A stretch of 64,000 nt of DNA from Pelodiscus sinensis (Eukaryota; Chordata; Testudines; Trionychidae). Below, piece by piece: positions 11,852 to 23,454 of this stretch; position 1 is the stretch's first letter; every line of letters starts with the position of its first letter. The notes beneath the pieces were generated by a model. It was not told the DNA's origin, ran no database searches, and saw only the letters and a list, made by a program, of their open reading frames with translations. The stretch is from contig NC_134715.1 in assembly GCF_049634645.1 (NCBI RefSeq), positions 69,632,001 through 69,696,000 on the forward strand, written 5' to 3'. The translations under genes were made by a program, and so were the position numbers.

Positions 11852-13848
11852 ATTCATAGACTTTCAGGTCAAAAGGAGTCCTTGTGACCATCTAGTCTGA
11901 CATCCTGCATATTACAGGCCATAGGACTTCACGAACTCCCTCCTGAAATGTATCCCTAAACTCTGACTGAATTAGTGGAGTCCTCAGATCAGGATTTAAA
12001 GACTGCAAATTTACAGAGAAATTACCGCTTATACTTATTTAAACCTGCAAATGACCTGTGCCCCCTGCTGAAGAGAAAAGGAAAGAATCCCAGAGTCTCT
12101 GCCAATCTGACCCAGGGGAAAATTCCTTCCTGATCTCTAATACAGTGATCAGTTAGACCCTGACCATGTGGGCAAGACCCACCAGACAGATATACCTGGG
12201 AAACAATTCTGATAGTAACTCAGAATCAGATGTTGGGGATTTTTGCTACTGGTTGTCACTGACGGACAACGTACCATCACACACAGACCCATTACGCCAT
12301 CCACTCCATAAACTTATCAAGGTTATTCTTGAAGACAGCTGGGTTTTTTGCCTCTTTTGCTTCCCTTGGAAGGCTTTTCCAGAACATCACTCTTCTGATG
12401 GTTAGAAATCTTCATCTATTTTCAAGCCTAAACTTATTGATGGACAATTTATATACATTTGTTCTTGTGTCCACATTGACACATGACTTAAATACCCTCT
12501 CTTTCCCTGATGTGTTTCTATATGATGCATTTATACCGGGCAAATATATCTCCCCTCAGCATTCTTTCGATTAGGCTAAACAAGCTAAGCTCTTTGAGTC
12601 TCCTCTCTTATGATAGGTTTTCCTTGGGATCTTCCTAGCGTCACTTCTCTTTGGCTGTTCCCATTTGAATTCATCCTTCATGAACATGGGAGGCCAGAAT
12701 TGCACATGCTATTCCAGATTTGGTCTCACCAGTGTCTTGTATAGTGACGCTAACATTTCCCTGTTTCTACTGGAAATACCTTACATGTTGCATCCTGGAA
12801 CTGACCTAGCTTTTTTCACAGTCACATCACATTGGTGGCTCTTAGTCACTCTGTGATCAACCAGTAAACCCATGTCTTTCTCCTCTTCTGTCACTTCCAA
12901 CAGATAAGGACCCTAATCTATATCAAAAATTGTTATTGTTAATTCCTAAATGTATTGCCTCCGACTTTCCACTATTAAATTTCACTCTATTTGTAATGCT
13001 CTGTAGTCTAGAATGATGCTTGTTCCTGCTCTGAGTGCAGGGGACTCTTAAAGTCCCTTCCAGTTCTATGATTCTATGATTCTGCTCCAGTTTTCAAGGT
13101 CATCTAGATCTCCTTGTAGGATATTATGGCTCTCTCATACCTCCCAATGTTGTATCATCCACAAATTGTGTTAGTAATATATAAATAAATTTTGTCAGTA
13201 TTAAAAATGTTCAATAACATTAGTCTTAAGATGAATCCCAGAGGAACCACTAGTAACCACCTTCCAGCCTGATAGTTCACCTTTTATTATGATCCATTGT
13301 AGTCTCCTGTTTAGTCAGTTTCTTATCCAGCTTCCAATTCTCATATTCTCCAGTTTAACTAATAATTATCTTTCTGAAATCAAGGTAGATTAGATCTACT
13401 GCATTTCCTTTGTCTGAAAAATCAGATATCTTTTCAAAGGAAGGAGATCAGGTTGCACAGGCATGATCTACCTTTTAGAAAACCATGTTATATTTTATCC
13501 TAATTAGTGTTCACCTCTGTGCCTTTCACCACTTTCTCTTTCAAAATCTGTTCCATGACCTTTCATACAATTGAGGTGAAACTAGCAGGCTTGCAGTTTT
13601 CTGGGTCACTTCCTCATCCTCTCCTTAAAAATAGGAACCATATTAGAAATTCATAGCACACAACCCCAAGTTTACAGCATCATTAAATGTCCTTGCTATT
13701 GGGGTTGCAACTTTGTGTGTTGGTTACTTTAATATTCTTGGATAGCGATTATCTTGGACTCCTGATTTAGTCTCATTAAGTTTCCATTTGACTTCTACCT
13801 CAGATGTGGTAATTCCGACTTTCATATCATTATTGCCATTAGTCACTC
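11852..13848 (-). mobile_element. Long antisense CR1 LINE, split by a short CR1 tail
   Basis: The left end is a CR1 3' terminus in reverse complement (TTCATAGACTTTCAGGTC). It is followed by the antisense 3' UTR, including the counterpart of 'CCCACATGGTCAGGG', and then ORF2 from its C-terminus back through the reverse transcriptase. The copy at 54.4-58.5 kb belongs to the same broad subfamily: its 'GRLAEALEVFRLPL' tail and 3' UTR align here. Many stops and indels make it non-coding. About 80 bp of another CR1, in sense, interrupts it at 13004-13083. Confidence 0.85.
13004..13083 (+). mobile_element. Extremely 5'-truncated CR1 tail
   Basis: Only the last ~80 bp of a CR1 are present, ending CCTTCCAGTTCTATGATT with further TCTATGAT repeats. 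It lies in the opposite orientation inside the older CR1, whose text resumes with CTCCAGTTTTCAAGG. Confidence 0.75.
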
Positions 13849-13849
13849 A

Positions 13850-13990
13850 GGGCATGTCTACACTAGGAAATTATTTTGAAATAACTAAATTCTAAATAAT
13901 AACTCCCAAAATAACTATTTTGAAGTAACCTTATTCCCCAAGGAAAGCGAGAGTACAGATTTTGAAATAAGTAGCCTGTTACTTAGCTTC
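13850..13990. mobile_element. Partial GTCTACAC-type MITE (TTATTTC family)
   Basis: It begins GGGCATGTCTACACTAGG, exactly like the left end of the copy at 23990-24377, continues with TTATTTTGAAATAA motifs, then fades. No right terminus is found. Confidence 0.65.
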
Positions 13991-14162
13991 CAGCAAACAA
14001 ATCACCCTTCTGTTCTTTGGATATTTAAATGGCTTGTGGCACTTTTGCAGTTCTACAGATATTAATGCCAGTGTCTTGTTCAATAAAAACAACAAAGAAA
14101 ATAACCAAAGACCCAAAGAAACACCAAAATAAAATCAGAACACCACACATATACCTCCCCCA

Positions 14163-14360
14163 GAGTATGTAAACACTAGCCCCCTAGTTCGAACTAGGGT
14201 GGCTAATGCAGGCATTCAAACTTGCAAATGAAGCCTGGGATTTAAACATCCCGGGCTTCATTTCAATGTTCCCGGGCGGGTGCCATTTTTAAATCCCCTT
14301 ATTTCGAACTGACTGCCCGTGGCTACATGTGACAGTCAGAAGTTAATCCGAAATAAATCC
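14163..14360. mobile_element. Half copy of a palindromic GTCTACAC-type MITE
   Basis: It contains the left-arm sequence of the family at 14477-14920: TAGTTCGAACTAG, then 'GCAAATGAAGCCTGGGATTT', then 'GCCATTTTTAAAT'. The terminus is mutated (AGAGTATGTAAACAC). The returning arm is absent. Confidence 0.65.
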
Positions 14361-14476
14361 TTGGTTCAGATTAACTGTTACTGAAGAAAGAAAAACACAT
14401 AAGACAGAAAAAAACATGCAATATTCATAAAAAATCATAATGCCCTTAAGGACTTGCTCACACTCAAACTCCCATA

Positions 14477-14920
14477 GGGTATGTCTACACTACCCCGCTA
14501 CTTCGAACTAGCGGGGGTAATGTAGTCATCTGCAATTGCAAATGAAGCCTGGGATTTGAATTTCCCGGGCTTCATTTGCATAAAGTCGACCGGCGCCATT
14601 TTTAAATGCAGGCTAGTTCGAACCCCGTGCCGCGCGGCTCTGCGTGGCTACACGCGGCACGGAGTAGCTAGTTCGGATTAGGCTTCCTCATTCCATGAGG
14701 AGTACAGCTAGTTTGGATTAGAAGCCTAATCCAAACTAGCTACTCCGTGCCGCGTGTAGTCGCGCGGCACGGGGTTCGAACTAGCCGGCATTTAAAAATG
14801 GCGCCGGCTGGCTTTATGCAAATGAAGCCCGGGAAATTCAAATCTCGGGCTTAATTTGCAATTGCGGATGACTACATTACCCCCGCTAGTTTGAACTAGC
14901 GGGGTAGTGTAGACATACCC
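14477..14920. mobile_element. Full palindromic GTCTACAC-type MITE
   Basis: The ends are perfect inverted repeats, GGGTATGTCTACACTACCCC, flanked by ATA on both sides (14474-14476 and 14921-14923). That is a 3-bp target duplication as in PIF/Harbinger elements. The body is one long inverted repeat of about 200-bp arms meeting near 14,700. Each arm carries a CCCGGG-centred sub-hairpin, a GGCGCCATTTTTAAAT block and a CpG-rich CCGTGCCGCG block. No coding capacity. Confidence 0.9.
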
Positions 14921-14923
14921 ATA

Positions 14924-17129
14924 TATACCTCTACTTGCTGCTCCTTTGCCATATGTATATGGCAAAATTGTGTAGAGAGTTGAATAAGTGCCGTTTGTAC
15001 ATATATAAATAATTAGATTTGCCTGTGAAAGGAGATGGCAACTGTGATGGAATATTCTATAAATGGGAAATTCAATTAAGTCTTCCTTTGGAGCAATGAG
15101 GTATTATACCATTGCAGCATAGGGAAATTCTGTCCTGAAGCAACCCCTAGGATGAAAAATGACTTGACACTTTTTTGTATTAAGATGTGGAATGGAATAT
15201 CTTTTTTAAAATACTTATAGCTACTCAATTTCCATCCTTTGGATATTGCACATGTAGGTATAATCCATATTTTTTTTCATGGAATGATGTTGGTTCTGTG
15301 TTGTGATTTATTGAGCTAAGGGTTTGGCTTGTTTAAAAACCTATTTCAAATGATAGTTGCATGGCCATACAAAAAGTCATGAAACTATTAGAGATGTGAT
15401 TTATTCTAAAAGGGGAGCAAAGGAGTAGAATTAAGAATCTAGAAAAACAATGTATAAATCTGATGGGGAATTTACTTGAAAACTGTACTCAACAAATGAC
15501 ACAACATGGTATTACCAGGATTGTGCTTTTACAGAAACCATCTTTTGGATTAGATAAAAAATTGTTTACTTTCATCTTTTAAATATCTTGTGGCACTTTT
15601 GCAGTTTTACAGGTATTAATTGCAGTGTCTGGGCCAACTTGACTAAGTTCCATTTTGGATAATTGCATTTTGTCAGTTTAAATTCTATTATAGTTAAAAA
15701 TGGATAAACTATTATTTACTTTGTCTCTCAAAAATCAATAGCACTGGTGGCTGCCGTATTCTACTGTGTAGGTGGCTGTATTTTAATAACATGTTTGATG
15801 TTAACCCTTTTTTATACAGAAACAAATCTTGTTGCTAAAAATTGTCTCATTGACTTCAGTGGTATGAGCGTCCTGTGACTTTAGAAGCAATGAATTCTAT
15901 GCATATAATGAACTGTTAAAATACATACAGCATAAACAAGTGAAATCATGTTTCAAAGCAAACATTGAAAACTGAATAAAGTATACAGCTAGAAGCATAT
16001 TAGGACAATGTATGTGAAGCACTGACTCTCCTCACAGAACAATTAGAAATAATTTATTTTCTAGCCAGATGCTCCAACATTCTTTTGGGCCACTTAGGCA
16101 GTGCACAGGCCACACTCAGTACATGGGCTGCTAATGCCCGGAAGAGAATTCCCCCATCAGAAGGCAACTCTGTGTGGGATCTGGGAGATGCCCCCTTGTT
16201 GTAAGATGTTTAGGTGGGAGGGCTTGGCAGTGCTCTAACACAGAAGGGAATCTAGCACTTTCAACTTTATGGTATTTTAACAGCATTTTTCATTTTTGAT
16301 TAGCATGATATCTTCAGAACAATGAAGATCTGATTATCTGAAACATCTGTTTTTAAAGTTACCTTTTTAGGGCTTGTTCTTAAACATGTAGGCATGTGTA
16401 TCACTTCACTCCCATAAATAATCAAATGGATGCCAACAAGACTTCTCTACATAAGTGTTTGCACACGTTGTTTGCTGATCAAGCTGCTGTCTGCTGTCGT
16501 GGTTTTATTTTGCTTTTGTTTTGTTTTAATTCACAGTTTTCTCAATATATGCTATCCTTTGGAAGGTCAGTGACTAAAAGGAATTTTCAAATATTGTAAA
16601 TTATGTGTGTGGGGGGGTGCACTGTGAAATTTGGTAGTGGAAACGAATGTGTCTTTATTTGCAAATTTTACATTGATGCTATAGTAGGGATTTTTTTTAC
16701 TTTTTTTTTTTTTAGCAAAAAAGCATTAGCTTATGCTAAATTATAAAACTTCCCTGGAAATGATGGAGGAAGGGAGTTATTTCCTCCTCTATCTCACATA
16801 AAATCCCCTCTCCAAAATAAAAAAAATACTGTTTTAACATTTTGTCACATCACAAATTGCTAAGAGCAGAAACAACACTGGGTCAGCAAGTTTAGAGCCC
16901 AAGCAGGTGTCTGTAACACATTACTTCTTTCAGTCCCTGGAATTGGGGTTGGAACCAAGAAAAAAGAAGCCACAACTAGCTGGTAACATGCAATATAATG
17001 TTTATCACAATCTGGTCTTTTACATCATAGCTTTAGATTATATTCAAAAGATTACACTTAGCTGCAGGCTACAATAAGTGGCACAATTATGCTTCTCTCC
17101 TGGCTTTTGGCTCTGATAAGTACTTTTTA
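14924..17129. other. Unmarked AT-rich DNA
   Basis: No gene or repeat family recognised. Poly(T) lies near 16,700. Confidence 0.4.
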
Positions 17130-17560
17130 AAGCGGGTTTTGACAAATGGCATTCTCTGGAAGGAACAATTTAGACTAAACATACACATTGATGATTCCAA
17201 ATTAATTGTAACCATTCAGAAGAAAGACCTGGGCATCATAGTCAACAACTCAATGAAAACATATGTTCAAATCACTCTGCTGGTCAAAAGAGCAAAAATG
17301 ATGTTAGCCTCCATTTTATAATACACTTCTATAAATTGACTGTGCGCCCTTACTTTAGATACTGTGTTCCTTTTTGGATATCGTGTCTCAAAGAAACAAG
17401 AAAAGCCCACAGAAGGGCAATGAAAAATTAAAAGCATGAAAAACTTCCATGCAAGGGGAGAGTACAATGAGTGGGACTACTTAGTTTATATAGGAATTGA
17501 ATAAGATTTGACACAATAAAAGTGTATAAAAGGAAGAGGGAAAAGAGAGAAGGTCATTGG
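17130..17560 (+). mobile_element. Old CR1/L3-like fragment
   Basis: In three-frame reading, residues such as 'KKDLGIIVNNSMK' and the counterpart of 'YCVPFWI' match the C-terminal part of a CR1-group reverse transcriptase. Several stops and frameshifts are present. It is more diverged than the CR1 copy 200 bp downstream. Confidence 0.6.
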
Positions 17561-17594
17561 AGAGTGAGTTCCTATTAATATCATGAGCACAAAT

Positions 17595-17680
17595 GTTTGT
17601 CATCTGAAGAAGTGGGTTGTGCCCACAGAAGCTTGTGATACTATTTATATATTTTTGATAGTCTCTAAGGGCCTCCAGGA
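17595..17680 (+). mobile_element. Short Penelope-like 3' fragment with a decayed hammerhead-like core
   Basis: CTGAAGA (17604-17610), stem GTGGG/CCCAC, then AGAAGC in place of GAAAGC, followed by 'ATAGTCTCTAAGGGCC'. This is the same layout as the arms at 8.3-8.9 kb, with one core position broken. It ends before a T-rich tract at 17,690-17,709. Confidence 0.55.
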
Positions 17681-17754
17681 CCTTTTTTAAAATGTTTTTT
17701 TTTTTTTTAGTTAAAGAAGGTCTTCCCTCTGAGACTTCCTATTACTATGTTTCC

Positions 17755-19237
17755 CTAACACAAACTTATGTAGATATTGGCATACAGTATAAGCTCATTA
17801 AGTTTGCAGATGATATCAAGCTGGGAGGGGTTGTAAGTGCTTTGGAGGATAGGGTCATAATTGAGAATTATCTGGACAAACTGGAGAAATGGTTTGAGGG
17901 AAACAGAAATTTTAATAAGGACGAATGCAAAGTACTCCACTTAGGATGGAACAATCAGTTTCATACAGAATGGAAAGTGACTGTCTAGGAAGAACTACTG
18001 CACAAGCTAAATATGAGTTAACAGTATGACCCTTGCAAAAAAAAAAAAAAGCAAACATGATTCTAGGATGCATTAAGAGGAGTGTTGTGAGCAAGACACG
18101 AGAAGTCATTCTTCCACTCCACTCTGCACTGATTTGGTCTCGGAGTATTGTGTCCAGTTCTGACTACCACATTTCAAGAAAGATGTGGCGAAGGTCCAGA
18201 GAAGAGCAACAAAAATGATTAAAGGTCTAGAAAACATGAACTATGAGGGAAGACTGACAGAACTGGGCTTGTTTAGTTTAGAAAAGAGAACACTGAGTAG
18301 GGGACATGATACAGGTTGGACCTCCCTGGTCTGGTACCTTTGGGACCTGACTGGTCCTGAATGAGGGAATTTGCTGGACTAGGAGAGGTACCCCGCTGCC
18401 GGCTTCCTCCTCTGCCTCTGTCTCCGCTTTCAGCTCTGACTGGTCACCCTGCTGATGGTCCCAGCTTGGTGAGCTGCTATGAAGCTCCAGCCCAGCTCCT
18501 CTGCCAGGCTGCCATTCCTGCCTCTCCACATCAGCCCACCACAGCCCAGTCCCCCTGCCTCACTGTCATGGGCCTAGATCTGGCTCCCATACTGAGCTGC
18601 CTCATGGATCCAGCTTTGGCTCCAGCTCACAGGCATGTGCAGCTCCAGCCTCCTGTCAGGATGCCATGTGGCCCTATCTCTTCTGCTGAGCTGCGCTCAA
18701 CCCCAGCTTCCCTGCCAGCCCCTCTGCTGAATTGCTGCTAGCCCTGCTGGGCTCCCAAGGGGTCCCAGCAGGCAGCCCTCCTGCTGCCTGACTCCCAGCC
18801 ACCACAGGGGCTCTCTGGCCTAGGAACATCCATTGCCCTGTTGGACCACAGATGTTGCCAAACCAGAGTCCTAGTTTAGGGATGTGTAACCTGTAGCAGT
18901 TTTCAAGTATTTAAAAGGGTGTCACGAGGAGGATGGAGAAAACTTGTTCTTCCTGGCCTCTGAGGATAGAACAAGAAACAATGGGCTTAAACTGCAGCAA
19001 GGGAGGTTTAGGTTGGACATTGGTAAAAACTTCCTAACTGTCAGGGTGGTTAAACACTGGAATAAGTTCCCTAGGGAGGTTGTGGGATCTCCATCACTGG
19101 GGATATTTAAGAGCAAGTTATATAGGCATCTGTCAGGGATGATTTAGTAGGTGCTTGTTCCTGCCGTGAAGGTGGGGGACTGGACTTGACCTCTCAAGGT
19201 CCCTTCCAGTTCCAGTATTCTGTGATTCTATGATTCC
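17755..19237 (+). mobile_element. CR1 LINE 3' portion, split by a Tigger-like element
   Basis: The sense reading starts in the reverse transcriptase just before the catalytic 'KFADDIKLGG' (about 17,797) and passes through the thumb region. It then breaks at 18,311 and resumes at 18,896 with the C-terminal ORF2 ('LKLQQGRFRLDIG' near 19,000), 3' UTR and tail TCTGTGATTCTATGATT. A poly(A) expansion at 18037-18050 and frame breaks make it non-coding. The join 'GACATGATA/GCAGTTTTCAAG' shows that the two parts were one element. Confidence 0.88.
18312..18893 (+). mobile_element. Tigger-like (Tc1/mariner) non-autonomous transposon with GC-rich core
   Basis: The ends are inverted: CAGGTTGGACCTCCC on the left and, reverse complemented, CAGGTTACACATCCC on the right. 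TA lies at both junctions (18310-18311, 18894-18895). Similar CAGGTTGAGTATCCC ends are known in mammalian Tigger-derived elements. The subterminal block GGGACCTGACTGGTCC is shared with copies ending at 45870 and 52443. The C/T-rich interior has no transposase; open frames within it are by-products of composition. Confidence 0.75.
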
Positions 19238-19368
19238 GGTGAAACCAAATGGTTAAAAATTCTAAACTAATAAAAGGAAATACTGCACACTTAGGCCATT
19301 TAACTCACAGCCACAACATTTTAGTGAAGCAAAGTGATTAATAGGATTAGACTGGGTAAAATCTTTAG

Positions 19369-19799
19369 GGCTGTGTCTAGACTGGCCAGTTTTTCTGGAA
19401 AATCAGCCGCCTTTCCGGAAAAACTTGCCAGCTGTCTACACTGGCCGCTTGAATTTCCACAAAAGCACTGACTTCCTACTGTAAGAAATCAGTGCTTTTT
19501 GCGGAAATACTATGCTGCTCCCGTTTGGGCAAAAGTCGTTTTGTGCAAAACTTTTGCGCAAAAGGGCCAGTATAGACAGCTAAGATTTGTTTTCCCAAAA
19601 AAGTCCCAATTGTGAAAATGGCAATCGGGGCTTTTTTGAGCAAAAGCACATCTAGATTGGCACAGACGCTTTTCCGCAAAAAGTGCTTTTGCAGAAAAGC
19701 GTCCATGCCAATCTAGACGCTCTGTTCCAAAAATGTTTTTAACGGAAAGCTTTTCCGTTAAAAACATTTCTGGAAAATCATGCCAGTCTAGACGTAGCC
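19369..19799. mobile_element. GTCTACAC-type MITE, multi-hairpin family
   Basis: The left end is GGCTGTGTCTAGACTGGCCA and the right end is TGGC-ATGCCAGTCTAGACG-TAGCC. Flanks are TAG and TAA (3 bp, one difference). Inside are two more inverted pairs that themselves carry GTCTACACTGGCC / GGCCAGTATAGAC-like borders, so the element is three hairpins in a row. The copy at 51294-51722 is the same family. Confidence 0.8.
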
Positions 19800-19802
19800 T
19801 AA

Positions 19803-20495
19803 AAGCGCCTAAGACCAGATTTTTGTATGTATATAGTCTTTATGGGAGTTAAAGTCCTAGGTGCTTTCAATTATCCTACCTGGTACCTATTTGCATTTTT
19901 TAGGAATCTCAATAACTTGAGAAATCTAGCCATAAGTGCCTAATGTCATATACAAAAGTGACTTCGATACTTAGGAACCCACATCTCATCAATTTTCCAC
20001 AAGACTTGGAACCAGTAGATTGGTCTTGTTTTGCAATTCCTCTATTCTTTATGCAGTGATCCTTTATAACTGAAACAAGTTTAGTTTTTTTCCTCTATTC
20101 ACTTCTCAAGTGACATTATCAGAACTCTCTATATATAAACAGCTCCAGTTGTACTATTAGACACTAATTACTGCATTAAATGAAAAGTATTTAAGCTGCA
20201 GAGTAAAAACAGTTAGAAACCACTAGAGTTAACACTACCTTTGCAACCTTAATTTTCCCTTTGTGCATATCAATATTCACATCATCACATACTATGTTTT
20301 CCACAGTGCCACAGCCTCAGTCAGTACACAGAATACACAGTGCTAACTTAATGAGCAGGTATTTACATTTTGTGATTGTTCCATGTGAGGCTCCATACCT
20401 CATTTACGGTGCATTATTCAAAACCTGTCTGAAGACAGAAATTTCTAAGTGACAGGTAACTGCTTTTACTGATATATATATATACACCCTGGATT
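19803..20495. other. Unmarked DNA
   Basis: No gene or repeat family recognised. A short TA microsatellite lies near 20,473-20,485. Confidence 0.4.
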
Positions 20496-21090
20496 CTGTA
20501 ATTTTTACTCCAGTTTATCTGAAGTAGGTTTTATCCACAAAAGCTCATGACCTAATATGTATTAGTCTCCAAGGCTATGTCTAGACTGCAGGCTTCTTTC
20601 AGAAGAAGCTTTTCCAGAAGAGTTCTTCCAGAAAAATGTCTTCTGAAAGACAGTGTCCACACTGCAAAAGCACATTGAAAAAGCAATCTGTTTTTTTTTC
20701 CCCTAAAAATAGCATCCACACTGAATGGACGCTATCTCACATTTCAGCTCTAATTACTATGTACGGAGTAGCCACCAGGGCACCTGTGCTTTTTCCTCTT
20801 TCCTCTTCTTTTGAAAGAACTCCCTCTTCCCCATCCACACACAACTTTTTCTGAAAGAGTAGCTTCTTCCTTATAGAAGGAGGATTACCAATGTCAGGAA
20901 AAACCTTCTGCTCTTTTGATTTTCTTTCAGAAGAACATGATTGCAGTGTGGACGTAATTGAAGTTTTTTCAGAAAAACACCCGTTTTTCAAAAAAACAAC
21001 AACTCTGTAGTGTAGTCATACCCTAAGGTGCCATAGGCCTGCTCATTGTTTTAAAGTTACAGACTAACATGGCTACCCCTCTGAGACTCA
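20496..21090 (+). mobile_element. Penelope-like 3' end, split by a MITE
   Basis: The left part carries a degraded core (CTGAAGT, weak stem, CAAAAGC) followed by 'TATTAGTCTCC'. The right part resumes at 21,024 with AAGGTGCC and ends 'ACAGACTAACATGGCTACC', the usual 3' end of this family. The MITE 20573-21023 sits at CTCCAA/TAAGGTGCC. Confidence 0.6.
20573..21023. mobile_element. GTCTACAC-type MITE (TTCTTTCAGAAG family)
   Basis: It starts GGCTATGTCTAGACTGC and ends CTGTAGTGTAGTCATACCC. Flanking CAA (20570-20572) and TAA (21024-21026) fit a TWA-type 3-bp target duplication, as in PIF/Harbinger. The interior shares the 'GGCCACCAGGGCAC' neighbourhood with the copy at 22849-23225. No coding capacity. 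Confidence 0.8.
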
Positions 21091-22845
21091 ATGAAGATGT
21101 AGCCCTTGGACATCTTAGCTATTAAAGCAAGGAAGTTCCTACTGAGCACTTGAGAAGTGTGATTTTTCCCCAAAGGCTTACAATTTGAGTGCATTTTCAC
21201 AGAGATGGCAGAATATCCTTGACAAAATGGCCACCCTTAGCCAAAGTTCTAGTCCCAACTTCAAAATGAGGGGACAATAGAGCTGTTCAAATAATGGTCC
21301 CCAGAATTTTGTAGTGTAGGAAAAAAAGTATAGCATTCTATAGACTTGTTCTCAGAAACAGCTGAAACATGGTAACTAACAATTTTGAAAAAACAAATTC
21401 AACCTAAGTCAGATGCTCTGTATGTCACATTTGAGCCCAAACAGTTAAAGATTAGTCAACTTATAAGCAATGAAAAACGAGATCTTATAATGGAAAGTAT
21501 GACCATTTTAATCATAAGTGGCATTATCAACTTTATCTAAAACATATGACTACATTACCTAGTCCAGCTAAAATAAAGATGTTTGCAAAGAACTTGTGTG
21601 ATGCCTGTGGACAAAGTAGCATCAATTATTGCATTAATATCATTCGTCTTTATCAATTCAGAATTGGCCTCTTCTGAAAAATAAGTATGTCTTTGTTGTT
21701 TTTGTAGAACATGTATTAGAAGTTTTTGGCTTGGGATTCCATAGTTTACCCAAAAAACCTATTTGTGAGATACACAAGCATAAAATGATATATAATCTAT
21801 GGAAATTTTCTTAGCATATGACCAAATATAAAATTATCTATACTTTTAAATCATTTGTATAGTATTCTTACATACATTTTTTATGGATATATTTATTATA
21901 TGTCCTTGGTATGATGATGCTTTCTAACAGCCTGATCCTGCAAATGCTCTGATTATCACTGTGATTTTCTTAAGTAGAAGCTACAGAGTATGATCCCTGC
22001 TCATTCCATAGCACTTGGGAGGTCCTTAGTATCAGAATGTATGAGTGTAAAAACTGTTTCTTGTCCTCTATACAGGACAATCTACAAAGGGCAGATTATG
22101 GTCACATAAGTGCCTATAGTTTCTATTCTACTGTCAAATGCATTATAACTCATTAAAGTGAATGTGACGAGGCTGACTTTAAACGTAGAAGAATCATTTT
22201 TAAAAAACATTGTCATTCTGGCATAAAGTCAATGATTTTCAAGTATATCAGCGGCTGGGAAGTGAGTATACAGCTACTAGTTCATTAGTAAAGTATGTCT
22301 CCAGACAGCTTATCTCTGAAACTGTCAAGTTGCAAAGATCATAGGTACAGAATCCTGTACAGTAGGTTCTAGCTGTTTTTCTAGTTTCCAGAGCTGAGGG
22401 GAGAGGAAGACTCCTTACCCTTTCCCTGAGTGATCCATGTAACAACTTAAAATTCCAAACAATATGTAACCACCAGTTGTAAATGTCAAAATATAACTTT
22501 CTCCTCCTGGTTTTTGTCAGGCAAAGTAACAAAATACTCTACTGGCCTGGAAAATTTTCTTCTTGACAGAGGCAGTGAAATGAAATTTACAAGCACTCAT
22601 CTTGCCCACTTGTTTAACAGTTGTCAAATGTATGCAGTGTTTAGGCTTGAATCCTCTTTTGGAGCCTTATCCAAAGTTCGCTGATGTCAATGGGTGTCTT
22701 TGAGTTCAGCTGATTGATAAATGTAGTCTCCCACATGCCTCTTAAATTTACTGATTCTGAAGCTAATTCAGAAGGCTGAGAAAAAGCGAGGGATTAATCC
22801 ATAGTGTTTAATCAAACTTCCACCCATGCATATTCTTTGCTTGCA
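21091..22845. other. Unmarked DNA
   Basis: AT-rich. The 94-codon minus-strand open frame at 22248-22532 has no recognisable domain. Confidence 0.4.
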
Positions 22846-22848
22846 TGA

Positions 22849-23225
22849 GGCTATGTCTGCACTCTTCCGCAGAGATCTTCCGCAAAAACTTCTTGCGTAA
22901 GAGAGAATCCACATTGCATAGATGCTCTCTCAAAAGGAAACTGATTGTTATTTACAGAATGGCCACCAGGGCACTTATGCTTTTTTTGATTGCCTCTTTT
23001 TGCACAAAAAAAACCCTGTTCCCCGTCCTCACACACTTTTTTGCACAAGATCTCTTGCACGAAAAGGAGTTATTCCTCACAGAAAGAAGAATACCTATTG
23101 CGCAAAAACCCCTCTGTTCTTTCAATTTTTTTGGCGCAAAAACGTGCTTGAGGTGTGGATGCTCCATGAGTTTTTGTGGAAAAAACACAGTTTTTCTGCA
23201 AAAACTCTTTAGTGTAGATATAGCC
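22849..23225. mobile_element. GTCTACAC-type MITE (TTCTTTCAGAAG family)
   Basis: Ends are GGCTATGTCTGCACTCTTCC and TTTAGTGTAGATATAGCC. TGA lies on both sides (22846-22848, 23226-23228), an exact 3-bp target duplication. The interior is rich in TTGCGCAAAA-type short inverted motifs. The 127-codon open frame across it is a composition effect. Confidence 0.82.
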
Positions 23226-23228
23226 TGA

Positions 23229-23417
23229 GAGAGCACAAGTCTTGTATTCTGTGCTGCAAACTGCTCCAGGACATGCAGTGTCAGGGCTCTTATGGCTAGG
23301 GGCTGATCAGAACACAGGAATTCTGATTCACAAAAAAATCAGTCTTTTGGAATGAGCTTTTGTTCTGCCGCAGAATGAAATAGAGACCCTTTGAAATTTT
23401 TCATGGGGCGAGGGGAG

Positions 23418-23454
<37 letters not shown>

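Noticed and set aside
14163..14920. Repeated short palindromes considered as a CRISPR-like array
   Set aside because: No regular direct repeats with unique spacers, and the context is a vertebrate genome; the structure is explained by MITE copies.
17692..17988. 98-codon plus-strand frame with 'KFADDIKLGG', first considered as a separate gene
   Set aside because: It is the reverse transcriptase catalytic region of the CR1 at 17755-19237, interrupted after 17,988.
22845..23228. 127-codon frame that could be read as a small cysteine-containing protein
   Set aside because: It spans a MITE almost end to end, and its translation differs from that of the sister copy at 20573-21023.
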